Origin: Bryobacterales bacterium
GTDB taxonomy: Bacteria; Acidobacteriota; Terriglobia; Bryobacterales; Bryobacteraceae
Length of the DNA stretch: 64,000 nucleotides
NCBI GenBank assembly: GCA_003142185.1
Contig: PLOR01000019.1
Coordinates: 31,524-95,523 of the forward strand
Direction: 5' to 3'
Below are positions 1 to 8,697 of the stretch, piece after piece. The translations under genes and the position numbers were made by a program. Under the pieces are notes generated by a model. It was given only the letters and a program-made list of their open reading frames with translations. It did no database searches and was not told the origin of the DNA. How positions within the stretch are numbered: the first letter of the stretch is position 1; the number at the start of each line of letters is the position of its first letter.

Positions 1-2074
1 AAATGGTGCTCATGAAGGGGATGGCGCCGGTCGCGTCGGGAGGCGGCAGATCGGGCGAGGCGCTGGACACCGGCTTCCCATCGCGCAGAACTTCGATCGC
101 AAGCCGCGGCGCTCCGCCCGTTTGGGCCGGGTAAACCACCATATAAAGCGGGATGTCGGTTCCGGCCGCATACACTTCGTCGAGCGACGGAGTGACCTTG
201 CCGCCGGCAAAGTGCAACGGGTCGGTGGGATTCCGGCCGCCGTCGTGAGGGACGTCAAAAGGATCGACACGCCGCACCGGCACCAGTTCACTCAACCCGA
301 TACCTGGCTGATCCGCCACTAGCAGGGCCGTCCGCTTTACGCTGGCTGCGCCGTTTTCGCGGTCTACCACGGCGGTCTCGAGGGTATACCGTCCGGGCGA
401 CAGCAGCAGCGGCTGCGCGAAGGTCAGGTCGCCGCGGGTAAACGCTTCGAACTTGTCTGCCGGAATATCGTTGGCCAAATCCCGGCTGACTTTCGCGGCT
501 ACCTGGCCGTCCGCGTCCTTCACCAGCGCCAGCAGGGAAACATGCGAGCGCAGCTTGGCGGTTTGCTTGTCCTCGCGATAAGACAGGTTCTGCATCGCCA
601 TCTGGAAGACCAGGGAATACTGCACGGCGCTGCCCGCGGCGCGGAACGGCATAGCCTGCGTGCGGTATGGGAAGGCGCTCGGCTGGGGCTTGGTGTTCAG
701 CGCATCCAGGGCGGCCATTTCGAACGGTTCCATGACCTCGCCGGCCATCAGCGGCAGGGCGAAATAGCCGGCGCGCGTATGAACCTGCGCGCCTGGCCGC
801 TTCACCTGCACTTCGATCTTGCGGAAGTGCCCGTCGTAATTCTGCGAGGTGGGAACGTAGCTCAGCTCATAGTGCGCGCGCACATCTTCCATTACTTCAT
901 GCAGAGGCTTGGCGACATCGTTGGTATTGGCGATCAGAAAGCCTCCCGTGCCTTCCGCCAGATTTGCCATGGCTTGTTGTGGATTGGCGGCCAAGCTCAT
1001 ATTCACCGTCTCGCCCTGGTGAACCATGTCGACCGCCGCGTCTCCCTCTGCCGCCATGCCTTGGTTTTGGCTGATCCTCGCGCTGGTACGCAACAAATCG
1101 GTGTTCGCAGTCGCCGGAGACTTGACCGAGAGACCCGTGACGTCCACGCAATAGATGCTCACGTTGGCGCGGTTGGCCGCGCCGATGATCGCCTGGAAGA
1201 CGTTCTCGACCTCCCATGGCACCACCAGCCCTTCGGAAAGCAGCAAAACAGTCTTGCGGCCGGGCAACGCGGCCTGCGCCTGGACCAGCGACAGCAGCCC
1301 GTCGAGCGAGCGCCAGCCCGCTGCATAGTTGAACATTTCCATCTGCTTCCAAACAAGCCGGGCCAACATCATCTGCCCTTGCGAGCTCATGCCGGGGGAT
1401 TCGGCGCCCTGCGTGGCCGCGCCGGCACTTTGGAATGGATCGCCGCCTGCCGCGGCGATCGTAATGCCACCCTGGCTGCCGGAGACCTCGACCGCCAGAT
1501 TATTGAGCACGTTTTCGGAATCTTTGCGGAATTCGGTGTAGTTCCCAGTGGTGGCGCGCGTAATCGCCTGGCGCAATAGATCCCGGTTGTTGGTGTAAGG
1601 CTGCAGTGCATTCAACCGGGCGTCCAGGCTGAAGACGCCGCCGTAAGTATTGGAGCGAAATTCATTGGCGAGGAATTCGGTGGCAGCCGTCTGGGCGAAC
1701 AGGCGGCTGCCTGGTCCCATACGCTCGAAGACGATGGTCACAATGTTGAGATTGTGGAGTGGGTTGAGCGCGGGACCATTGGACGCGGCGGTTGTGCTCG
1801 CGCCGGGCGTAGCGCCCGGCTGCGCGGTGGCGGGCTGCTGTTCATCGGCATCGGCATCGGTGAACCGGAAGGTCTGCACCTTCTGGAGAACTCCATCCTC
1901 CAGCACGCGGACCTCTTCCGGCTTGAGATTGCGGATGGGGCGCTCTTTCTTGTCGCGCACCACGGCGTCCAGCAACACTTCCCGCGTGGTAGTGCGGATT
2001 ACCGGGAGGTTGGCCTCCTGGGCCGCCAGCGGCAGGCAGGCCAAACCGGCGCAGAGGAGCGAGACGATGCGCAT
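1..2074 (-). CDS. VWFA-related exported protein (3' end outside window)
   Basis: Open frame running off the left edge; about 691 residues are visible. It begins with ATG at 2074 behind GGGAGGG and a signal peptide (MRIVSLLCAGLACLPLAAQ). Next comes the typical opening of acidobacterial VWFA-related proteins: TTREVLLDAVVRDKKERP, a statement-like beta domain, then a VWA-like Rossmann region (about residues 105-340) with GRKTVLLLSEG and ANRANVSIYCVDVTG. The canonical MIDAS DxSxS is not visible (NIVTIVFERMG instead), so metal binding is doubtful. It is a paralogue of the protein at 21907-24078, sharing segment order and motifs. Probably periplasmic or surface-bound; function unknown. It lies downstream of, and on the same strand as, the mutarotase-like gene (75-nt gap). 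Confidence 0.85.
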   Translation of the reverse strand, partial: MRIVSLLCAGLACLPLAAQEANLPVIRTTTREVLLDAVVRDKKERPIRNLKPEEVRVLEDGVLQKVQTFRFTDADADEQQPATAQPGATPGASTTAASNGPALNPLHNLNIVTIVFERMGPGSRLFAQTAATEFLANEFRSNTYGGVFSLDARLNALQPYTNNRDLLRQAITRATTGNYTEFRKDSENVLNNLAVEVSGSQGGITIAAAGGDPFQSAGAATQGAESPGMSSQGQMMLARLVWKQMEMFNYAAGWRSLDGLLSLVQAQAALPGRKTVLLLSEGLVVPWEVENVFQAIIGAANRANVSIYCVDVTGLSVKSPATANTDLLRTSARISQNQGMAAEGDAAVDMVHQGETVNMSLAANPQQAMANLAEGTGGFLIANTNDVAKPLHEVMEDVRAHYELSYVPTSQNYDGHFRKIEVQVKRPGAQVHTRAGYFALPLMAGEVMEPFEMAALDALNTKPQPSAFPYRTQAMPFRAAGSAVQYSLVFQMAMQNLSYREDKQTAKLRSHVSLLALVKDADGQVAAKVSRDLANDIPADKFEAFTRGDLTFAQPLLLSPGRYTLETAVVDRENGAASVKRTALLVADQPGIGLSELVPVRRVDPFDVPHDGGRNPTDPLHFAGGKVTPSLDEVYAAGTDIPLYMVVYPAQTGGAPRLAIEVLRDGKPVSSASPDLPPPDATGAIPFMSTI

Positions 2075-2149
2075 GAGACCCTCCCTCTTGAGCGTACGCC
2101 AAAAAAAAGCGCAAGGCACACCGCCCGGTGCACCTGATCAGCGTTTCAG

Positions 2150-3133
2150 CTACTGCGGAAGCGTATAGAACTCATAATTAATTCTCCACTTCGCCTCCTG
2201 CCCCGGCTCTACCCTGAGATCGATGAAGGCCTCCGGGCAGACGGTGGTGCGGATGGACCAGAAGACCAGCTTCGCCATCGGCCGGTTCGACGTTTGCCGC
2301 ACGCCGATTCCCGCCTTCCGGTTCTCCACCCGGATATCGTAATCGCGCGCCGTTTCACCGAAACCGTCCATCGCAGTGAAGACGTGCTGGCCCTCCTGCA
2401 GTTCCTTCAGGTAGGTAAACTCTTTGCCCCGCGCTTCCGCCAGCCCGCGCAGATCGGCCTGCGGGCGCACTTCAAACGGAAACCGCACGCTGTAGTCAGG
2501 ACCCGCCGGCTGGTGGTCCAGCATGTAGAAGTTGTGCTCGTAGACGCTGGTCGAGATCGGCTTCTTGCCGGTGTTCCTCAGACTGTGCTCCAGCACCATC
2601 TCCGGTTTGCCCGGTGCCAGCCGAACGGTCTTCTTATATACATAGGCATACCCGAGAGTGTCGGAGAGCTCGTGCGTGAACTCCACGAAATCGGGGCCCT
2701 TGTTGATGGTCCACTTTCCACCGTCGGTAATGTCGTAAGTGGCGAACTGGCGGAAGGCGGGCTCCTCGGGTTTGCGCAGCGCGCCCACCCCGATCTTGAC
2801 GAAGCTCTCGCCCGGTTTCGCTTCTTCGTAACCCAGGCCCATGCCGTTGCTGAGGAACTCCTCCACCGGGCCCATAATGGCATCGTGAATCTTCGGATCG
2901 TACCGGTCGAACCATTTGCCGAAGTATTCGTGGCCCTTGAACTGAAGGCTCGAGATCGCACCCGACCAGTCAAACCGCGTGCCGCGGTAGTAGCCGTTCT
3001 GCGCATCCGGCAGCAGCAGATCCACCTGCAAGGTGCCGTTCGAAATTCGCGCTTCGGGATAAGCGGCTAGCGCAGCCGCAAATGCCAGCGTCAATGAACC
3101 GGACGCCAGCAACAAAATAGTAGTTGCCGTCAC
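2150..3133 (-). CDS. exported aldose-epimerase-like (galactose mutarotase fold) protein
   Basis: 327 residues. The GTG at 3133 is chosen because AAAAGGAG lies just upstream and the product then starts with a hydrophobic signal segment (VTATTILLLASGSLTLAFAAALA); a longer in-frame reading to 3259 adds a charged, unlikely N-terminus. The body is rich in beta-strand patterns with YYRGTRFDWSGAISSL, a segment I associate with acidobacterial proteins of the aldose-1-epimerase/carbohydrate-binding superfamily, and a C-terminal RVEPGQEAKWRINYEFY. It is divergent from the enolase-superfamily gene at 3365, so a sugar-related periplasmic role is plausible. The catalytic residues of true mutarotases are not obvious; substrate unknown. 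Confidence 0.75.
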   Translation of the reverse strand: MTATTILLLASGSLTLAFAAALAAYPEARISNGTLQVDLLLPDAQNGYYRGTRFDWSGAISSLQFKGHEYFGKWFDRYDPKIHDAIMGPVEEFLSNGMGLGYEEAKPGESFVKIGVGALRKPEEPAFRQFATYDITDGGKWTINKGPDFVEFTHELSDTLGYAYVYKKTVRLAPGKPEMVLEHSLRNTGKKPISTSVYEHNFYMLDHQPAGPDYSVRFPFEVRPQADLRGLAEARGKEFTYLKELQEGQHVFTAMDGFGETARDYDIRVENRKAGIGVRQTSNRPMAKLVFWSIRTTVCPEAFIDLRVEPGQEAKWRINYEFYTLPQ

Positions 3134-3352
3134 AACTCTCCTTTTTGGCCAGCACGCTTCGCCCGCCCGGCAAGACTGAACCAGGCCTCCTCGATGGGCG
3201 TGCTCACCACTTCGATGCGGTTTCAGATCGCGCTCACCCACACCAACATCTTCCCCCAAGCCGCGCGCACGTCACAATAGGCCGCCGGCTCAATCGGGAC
3301 GCGAACGCGGCCTGGCTGAACACACTGTGGCAAATGCAGTTGGCTCTGAAGC

Positions 3353-3358
3353 TATACT
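3353..3358 (+). promoter_or_regulatory. candidate -10 box giving a leaderless start
   Basis: TATACT sits 6 nt before the ATG at 3365 and no Shine-Dalgarno is present. Transcription starting 7 nt past the hexamer would begin at the ATG itself. A good -35 is not visible, so this is tentative. Confidence 0.3.
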
Positions 3359-3364
3359 TTGGAC

Positions 3365-4705
3365 ATGGCGATTCAGCGTCGCAGTCTGTTGCAGGCAATC
3401 GGGACGGCAGGGCTGCTCAGCCTCGCCGGCCCACGGGAACAGAAGGCGCAGGAGCAGGCGGCCCGCGCCACCCGTGCCCTGCCCATACCGAAGATCAAAG
3501 ACATCGGCGTGATCGAGTGCCAGCCCAACGGCGTGCGGCTGACCGTGGTCAAGATCACCACCGACCAAGATGGCCTCTACGGTTACGGCTGCGCCACCTT
3601 TACGCAACGCGCCGAGCTGGTGAAGCCGGCCGTGGAGCGGTATCTCAAGCCGTTCCTTTTGGGCAAGACCACGGACCGGATCGAGGATATCTGGCAATCC
3701 TGTTACGACAGCTCCTATTGGAAGAACGGCCCGGTGCTGAACAACGCCATCAGCGGAGTGGACCAGGCGCTGTGGGATATCAAAGGCCGCCAGGCGGGCA
3801 TGCCGGTCTACCAGCTTGCGGGCGGCAAGTGCCGCGAGGCGGTGGATTGTTACATGCATGCCGCGGGCGCAGAACCTGAAAACACCATCGAGGCGGCGAA
3901 GCGTGCTATCGCGCAAGGCTTCCGCTATGTCCGCGTACAGGTTGGCGTGCCCGGCATGGAAGGCTACGGTAGCGCGCGCGACGCCAGCACCATCCAAGCG
4001 CTGCACGACCGGCCGGTGTTTGAGCCGGCCTATTACATCAGGCGAGCCCTCAAGCTGTTCGAGCTCTGCCGTAAGGAACTGGGCGACGAGATTGAATTGC
4101 TGCACGATGTCCACGAGCGTGTCTCGCCGAACCAGGCGGTGCAGTTCTGCAAGGACGCCGAAAGATTCAAGTTGTTCTTCATGGAAGACCCGCTGTCGCC
4201 GGAAGACATCGCGTACTTCCGGCAAATTCGCCAACAATGCGCCACGCCGATCGCCATGGGAGAGTTGTTCAACAGCCCGCACGAATGGCAGCCGTTGATC
4301 GCCGAACGGTTGATCGATTACATCCGAGTGCATGTTTCGCAGGCGGGCGGGTTCACGCCCGCGCGTAAGATCGCGATTCTGGCGGAGAACTTCGGCGTGA
4401 AGACCGCCTGGCACGGCCCGGGCGACGTTTCACCAATCGGCCACATGGCGAACGTGACGCTGGACCTGGTGAGCTACAATTTTGGCATTCAGGAATACTC
4501 GCCCTTCAACGAGCCCACGCAGGAGATTTTCCAGGGGTGCCCGGTGATGAAGGACGGCTACTTATGGGCCAACGAGAAGCCCGGCTGGGGCATCGAGGTG
4601 GATGAGAAAGCCGCGGCGAAATCGCCGTTCACCCCGGGCAAGAACAACCTGAACGGAGGGTGGGGCGAGATCCGAAGGCGCGACGGCACGGTGATCAAGC
4701 AGTAG
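3365..4705 (+). CDS. Tat-exported mannonate/sugar-acid dehydratase, enolase superfamily (ManD/RspA-like)
   Basis: 446 residues. The start is ATG 3365; a TTG two codons upstream is also in frame. The N-terminus carries an RR-containing hydrophobic signal (IQRRSLLQAIGTAGLLSLAG), so export by Tat is likely, unusual for a normally cytoplasmic family. The N-terminal capping domain (about residues 40-150) is followed by a TIM barrel with the three acidic metal ligands of the mandelate racemase/ManD group: D248 in LLHDVHERV, E274 in FFMEDPLSP and E300 in IAMGELF. H and W in TAWHGPGDVSPIGH match the ManD-type active-site loop. The likely reaction is dehydration of a C6 aldonic acid such as D-mannonate; exact substrate uncertain. 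It converges with the gene at 4747-5724. Confidence 0.88.
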   Translation: MAIQRRSLLQAIGTAGLLSLAGPREQKAQEQAARATRALPIPKIKDIGVIECQPNGVRLTVVKITTDQDGLYGYGCATFTQRAELVKPAVERYLKPFLLGKTTDRIEDIWQSCYDSSYWKNGPVLNNAISGVDQALWDIKGRQAGMPVYQLAGGKCREAVDCYMHAAGAEPENTIEAAKRAIAQGFRYVRVQVGVPGMEGYGSARDASTIQALHDRPVFEPAYYIRRALKLFELCRKELGDEIELLHDVHERVSPNQAVQFCKDAERFKLFFMEDPLSPEDIAYFRQIRQQCATPIAMGELFNSPHEWQPLIAERLIDYIRVHVSQAGGFTPARKIAILAENFGVKTAWHGPGDVSPIGHMANVTLDLVSYNFGIQEYSPFNEPTQEIFQGCPVMKDGYLWANEKPGWGIEVDEKAAAKSPFTPGKNNLNGGWGEIRRRDGTVIKQ

Positions 4706-4746
4706 CGTGGCGGTCTACGCACCCCAGCCCGTGGAATCCCATTTCG

Positions 4747-5724
4747 TCAGGAACGCATGAGAATGCGGTGAACGATCTCCGCGTTTTCGCGGACCTCGTC
4801 CTTGACTCTGGGGAACATGCCCACGTAAACCCCGTCGATGGGTTTGATGCTTTCGAACGCCGTGCGGAACGCCTGCTCGATGCCTCGATCGGGGATCCGT
4901 CCGGCAGCCAGAATCTTGAAGGCGAAACAGGGTTTCCTGGTCTGCTGGATTACCTGATACATGCGCGGCGGATCGCTCTTCAGGTAGATGTCGTTGGGCA
5001 TTTCCATCATCTCGCCGTTCAATACCTTCTTCCATTCGTCCACGGTGCGCCGCCGGTTATATACGCAGCCGGCGTAGAAATCGACGTCCCAGTTCTCTTC
5101 CTCCACCTGCGCGATGACTTCCGGAATGTGCGTGCCCACCCCGACCATGACTCCCAAATCCCGCACCTTCTTGCACCACTCCTTGACGCTGTTCATGTCG
5201 CCGTTCTGGTAGGCGGTATCGACCACTTCGCCCTGCCTTTGCAGCGCCAGAGGCTTCAGGGTGCGCACCAGCATTTCCACATCGACCCCGGCGGTCACCT
5301 GGGGGATGAGGTGCATCTGGCCGCCCTCGGCCACGAAACGCGCCCAGTCCCGCGGCCCCCTATCCAGGTGGACGTAATTGAACGCATTGATGCCGAAGCG
5401 GTTGGCCTGATGCATCACGTCGCAGACTTTATCCTGGGTGTACCACTCCTTCATGGTCGTGCCGAAGTTGTTGTTGTAATGGGCGAAGCCGTAGAAGGGG
5501 TTGACGCCGAGGACCATGCGGCTGATTTCCACGCCGCCGAATTTCATCTTGGGAACTTGAAGCTGCGAGGCCGGCGTGAGCGGCGCGGACTGCCCCACTG
5601 GAGCTTGGGGAACGCCGGGGGGCATGGGCCCTCCGGCCTGTGCTTCCAACGCCGACGTCAAGCCCGTCAGACCGGCCGCGAACCCCGCGCCGGACTGCAG
5701 GAAATTTCTACGCGAATGAGACAC
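4747..5724 (-). CDS. Tat-exported aldo/keto-reductase-like TIM-barrel protein
   Basis: 325 residues. GTG start at 5724 with GGGAGGT about 8 nt upstream. The Tat motif SRRNFLQSGAG is followed by an Ala/Gly-rich signal and a Pro-rich linker. The mature part opens with MKFGGVEISRMVLGVNPFYGFAHYNN, resembling the first strand of aldo/keto-reductase barrels, and continues with alternating strand/helix elements ending in KPCFAFKILAAGRI, typical of strands 7-8. A complete D-Y-K-H tetrad could not be placed, so catalysis as an NAD(P)H reductase is unproven. Neighbouring exported sugar enzymes suggest carbohydrate metabolism. Confidence 0.75.
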   Translation of the reverse strand: MSHSRRNFLQSGAGFAAGLTGLTSALEAQAGGPMPPGVPQAPVGQSAPLTPASQLQVPKMKFGGVEISRMVLGVNPFYGFAHYNNNFGTTMKEWYTQDKVCDVMHQANRFGINAFNYVHLDRGPRDWARFVAEGGQMHLIPQVTAGVDVEMLVRTLKPLALQRQGEVVDTAYQNGDMNSVKEWCKKVRDLGVMVGVGTHIPEVIAQVEEENWDVDFYAGCVYNRRRTVDEWKKVLNGEMMEMPNDIYLKSDPPRMYQVIQQTRKPCFAFKILAAGRIPDRGIEQAFRTAFESIKPIDGVYVGMFPRVKDEVRENAEIVHRILMRS

Positions 5725-5880
5725 GGCGGTGACCTCCCGCGGACAGCTAATTCTTCAGATTCGAATTGCCTCCAGCATATCGGATCTCAGAATCCGGTTC
5801 AAGGGCTGCTGCCACCAGGAGGGGGAGTGGAGAGTTATGATGGCAGTCGGCTATTAACGGCCGGCGACCGCGTTGATTTC

Positions 5881-5886
5881 AGGAGG
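5881..5886 (+). promoter_or_regulatory. strong Shine-Dalgarno deciding the start of the oxidoreductase
   Basis: Perfect AGGAGG four nucleotides before ATG 5891. It excludes the longer in-frame start at 5873, which would place the SD inside the coding region. Confidence 0.7.
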
Positions 5887-5890
5887 AAGC

Positions 5891-7414
5891 ATGACACCCG
5901 ATCAGAACCGCCGCGAATTTCTGGGAGCCGCGGCAGGCGTTGCCGCATTCACGATTGTTCCACGGCCTGTGCTAGGAGGGCCCGGGTTCGTCGCCCCCAG
6001 CGACAAGATCACCCTGGCTTACATCGGCGTGGGAACGCAGGGCTTGCGGGAACTGCTGCCAATGCTCGCGGTCCCGGACATCCAGGTTGTTTCGGTTTGC
6101 GACCCGAGCCGGGATGCGGTCGGGTATCGCGACTGGTCCCGCAGTGGCCTTCTCAGCGCGATTCGATCCACACTGGGCAAGCCGGACTGGTGGGCCGGCG
6201 GGGAAAGCGTAATCCCGGGTGGCCGCGAGGCGGCGAAAGATATCGTGGACACTTACTACGCCACGCTAAGATCGGCGGACAAGTTTAAAGGCTGTTCGGC
6301 CTACGCCGACTATCGCGAGTTACTCGACAAAGAGAGAGATCTCAACGCGGTCAAGATCATGACGCCTGATCATCTCCACGGGATCATCAGCATCGCCGCC
6401 ATGAAACACGGCAAGCACGTGGTGATGCATAAGCCTATCGCTAACCGTCTGGCCGAGGCCCGGCTTGTCCTCGACACCGCCCAATCGAAAGGCGTTGCCA
6501 CGCACTTCATGCCGTGGGACTCGAACGGGTCCATGGTGCAGGTTATGGCCTGGATCCGGGACGGGGCCATAGGAACCCTCCGCGAGATCCATAACTGGAC
6601 GAACCGCCCTGTATGGCCGCAATACCCGACTCTGCCGGCGGAAGCGCCTCCCGCACCCAAGGGCTTCGACTGGGATCTCTGGCTCGGCCCGGAGGCATAC
6701 CGTCCATACCATCCGAACTACACGCACATGGTCTTTCGTGGGTGGTATGACTTCGGAGGCGGCAGCATGGCGGACATGGGCCACTACAGCCTATGGACGG
6801 TGTTCAATGCCCTGGAGTTGAGCGGCCCTGTTAGCGTCGAGCCGATGCTGACTCACAACTGCACGCTGGCGGAGAACGTATCGACAACCGTAAGAAACGA
6901 TTTCTCGTTCCCCACGGCCAGCGTCGTGCGGTTCAAGTATCCGGCGCGGGGGCAAAGGCCCGCGGTAGATCTGGTCTGGTATGAGGGTGGGATCAGGCCT
7001 CCGACGCCGGACGAACTGGAAGAGGATCATAAGGACCTTCCGTCCGAAGGCATGATGTTCGTGGGCGACAAAGGCAAGATCCTCGCAGGCTTCCAGGTGG
7101 AAAGCCCGCGACTGATTCCTGAATCGAGGATGCGCGGCTACACCACGCCACCGGCTCCCCAGCGGCCCAGTGGAGACCACGTTCAGCCTGGAGTGCTTCA
7201 GTGGGTAGAGGCCTGCCGGGGCGGCGCGCCATCGCCTGGAAATTTCCTCAACGCGTGGCCCATTTCAGAGGCGGTCAACCTGTACGCCGTGGCGCTGCGC
7301 ACGGGACGTAAGCTGCAATACAATGCGGAGAGCATGAAGGTCACCAACCTGCCCAACGCGAACAGGTATCTGTCTCGCGAGTACCGCAAGGGTTGGGAAC
7401 CGGAATCTGCGTGA
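5891..7414 (+). CDS. Tat-exported Gfo/Idh/MocA-family oxidoreductase
   Basis: 507 residues. NRREFLGAAAGVAAF at the N-terminus is a twin-arginine signal. A Rossmann fold follows (ITLAYIGVGTQGLRELL; then VVSVCDPS), with TPDHLHGIISIAAMKHGKHVVMHKP. The lysine in MHKP (K181) corresponds to the catalytic Lys of the usual EKP motif, but the Glu is replaced by His. The C-terminal half has the large beta-sheet domain of the family (GGSMADMGHYSLW, then DLVWYEGG). Exported members of this family act on sugars or keto-glycosides, with NAD(P) probably carried along tightly bound; the substrate here is unknown. The next gene follows after 22 nt on the same strand, so they form an operon. Confidence 0.9.
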   Translation: MTPDQNRREFLGAAAGVAAFTIVPRPVLGGPGFVAPSDKITLAYIGVGTQGLRELLPMLAVPDIQVVSVCDPSRDAVGYRDWSRSGLLSAIRSTLGKPDWWAGGESVIPGGREAAKDIVDTYYATLRSADKFKGCSAYADYRELLDKERDLNAVKIMTPDHLHGIISIAAMKHGKHVVMHKPIANRLAEARLVLDTAQSKGVATHFMPWDSNGSMVQVMAWIRDGAIGTLREIHNWTNRPVWPQYPTLPAEAPPAPKGFDWDLWLGPEAYRPYHPNYTHMVFRGWYDFGGGSMADMGHYSLWTVFNALELSGPVSVEPMLTHNCTLAENVSTTVRNDFSFPTASVVRFKYPARGQRPAVDLVWYEGGIRPPTPDELEEDHKDLPSEGMMFVGDKGKILAGFQVESPRLIPESRMRGYTTPPAPQRPSGDHVQPGVLQWVEACRGGAPSPGNFLNAWPISEAVNLYAVALRTGRKLQYNAESMKVTNLPNANRYLSREYRKGWEPESA

Positions 7415-7436
7415 GTGGAAGGGCGGAAAGGAGACT

Positions 7437-8297
7437 ATGAACGCGACCAGACGAGAGTTTCTTCAACGAGGTGCCCTGGGCCTGACAGTGGCCGGTTGCG
7501 CGGGACCAGGCGCACTCGGGTTGCGCGCCGACCCACTGGGGTTCCCGATCGGGTGCCAGACGTTCCCCGTGCGAAACGCGCTGTCCCAGGATTTCGACGG
7601 CACTCTCCGGCAGCTTGCGGGGATGGGATACCAGACCATCGAGATGTGTTCGCCGCCCGGCTACGCAAACGCCGGTTACGGGGCGTTCGTGAATATGAAG
7701 GCCGGGGAGATGCGGCACAGGATTCAGGACGCCGGCCTGCGTTGCGAAAGCTGTCATTACCAGTTCCAGGAATTGAAGGCCCATATGGACGAGCGGATTG
7801 CCTTCGCCAAGGAACTGGGGCTGAAACAGATGGTGGTCGCCACGTTTGCGCTGAGCCCCAATGCAACGCTGTCCGACTGGACGCGAGCCGCCGATGAATT
7901 GAATCATCTGGGCGAACAGACGCAAAAAGCGGGCATCCAACTGGGATTTCACAACCACGATTTCGAGTTTCACGAGATTGATGGCGTGCTCATTTACGAC
8001 AAGCTGATGGAGACGTTCGAGCCGAGGCTGATCAGACTGCAGTTCCAGGTCGCCGTGATCAGGATGGGCTACAAAGCCGCCACATATCTGCGAAAGTACC
8101 CGAACCGCTTCCTCTCCATGCACCTCGCGGACTGGTCGACAGCGGACGGCAAATTCGTGCCGGTGGGATCGGGCGTGGTGGATTGGACGGATCTTTTCGC
8201 CGCCGCCAAAACGGGCGGGATCAGTAACTACTTTGTCGAAATGGAAATGGACGCACTGAAGCCGAGCTACACATATCTGCACGGGCTGCCGGGGTAA
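7437..8297 (+). CDS. Tat-exported sugar isomerase/epimerase-like TIM barrel
   Basis: 286 residues, ATG 7437 behind GGAAAGGAG. The N-terminus TRREFLQRGALGLTVAGCAG is a Tat signal with a possible lipobox cysteine. The rest is a xylose-isomerase-like barrel: LRQLAGMGYQTIEMCSPPGY (strand/helix 1-2), GIQLGFHNHDFEF (the metal-binding H/H/E region) and FLSMHLADW. It is co-transcribed with the Gfo/Idh/MocA oxidoreductase upstream, a common pairing in which the two enzymes act on the same oxidised or isomerised sugar. Exact reaction unknown. Confidence 0.88.
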   Translation: MNATRREFLQRGALGLTVAGCAGPGALGLRADPLGFPIGCQTFPVRNALSQDFDGTLRQLAGMGYQTIEMCSPPGYANAGYGAFVNMKAGEMRHRIQDAGLRCESCHYQFQELKAHMDERIAFAKELGLKQMVVATFALSPNATLSDWTRAADELNHLGEQTQKAGIQLGFHNHDFEFHEIDGVLIYDKLMETFEPRLIRLQFQVAVIRMGYKAATYLRKYPNRFLSMHLADWSTADGKFVPVGSGVVDWTDLFAAAKTGGISNYFVEMEMDALKPSYTYLHGLPG

Positions 8298-8509
8298 TCG
8301 CCGCGATAAACCGGCACGAGGCAGAGAATGCAAGAGTCTTACGAGAAAGGGTTAGCGCCCCGCTCGGCCTCGACTTTTGCGTCAGGTGCCGCGAGGTATC
8401 TGGCGAAGAGTAAACAAAGGTACAGGTGGGCTGGGTATCGAGCTTCGAAAAATTGCAATCAGGATGCCGACGCTCTGGATTTCGTAGTCATAGACCCCAG
8501 ACACGCCTG

Positions 8510-8650
8510 GAGGGTTCGTGCACGAGAACGGGAGACCTCGGGGATGCCTATCGGGAAATAGACGGCAGGCCGGCGGCAGAAGGCGATAGCCACACGGCCC
8601 GCATGCACGTCCGGGAGGAGTCGGACAGCGGAATATTACCGACCCAGATG
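8510..8650 (+). mobile_element. relic of a group II intron / maturase leader
   Basis: This lies in the 400-nt gap 8298-8697, which has no intact gene. Read in the frame ending at 8716, the text includes EGDSHTARMHVREESDSGIL, which I recognise as close to the leader in front of many bacterial group II intron reverse transcriptases (consensus-like 'EESDSGIVPM' after a GDSHT/GHT segment). The DNA context GGAGGAGTCGGACAGCGG is also characteristic. No reverse transcriptase, maturase or domain V/VI follows: the signal stops by about 8660 and the next gene begins at 8698. It is therefore a truncated remnant. The recognition is from memory and needs a covariance or BLAST check. Confidence 0.5.
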
Positions 8651-8697
8651 CGGTATTTGAATGAGACAAAAGAGAGGCAAAAGGCGAATCGAACTTT

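Noticed and set aside
4660..6288. 542-codon plus-strand frame
   Set aside because: It crosses the minus-strand Tat-exported gene at 4747-5724 and the SD-preceded oxidoreductase start; its translation has no domain pattern.
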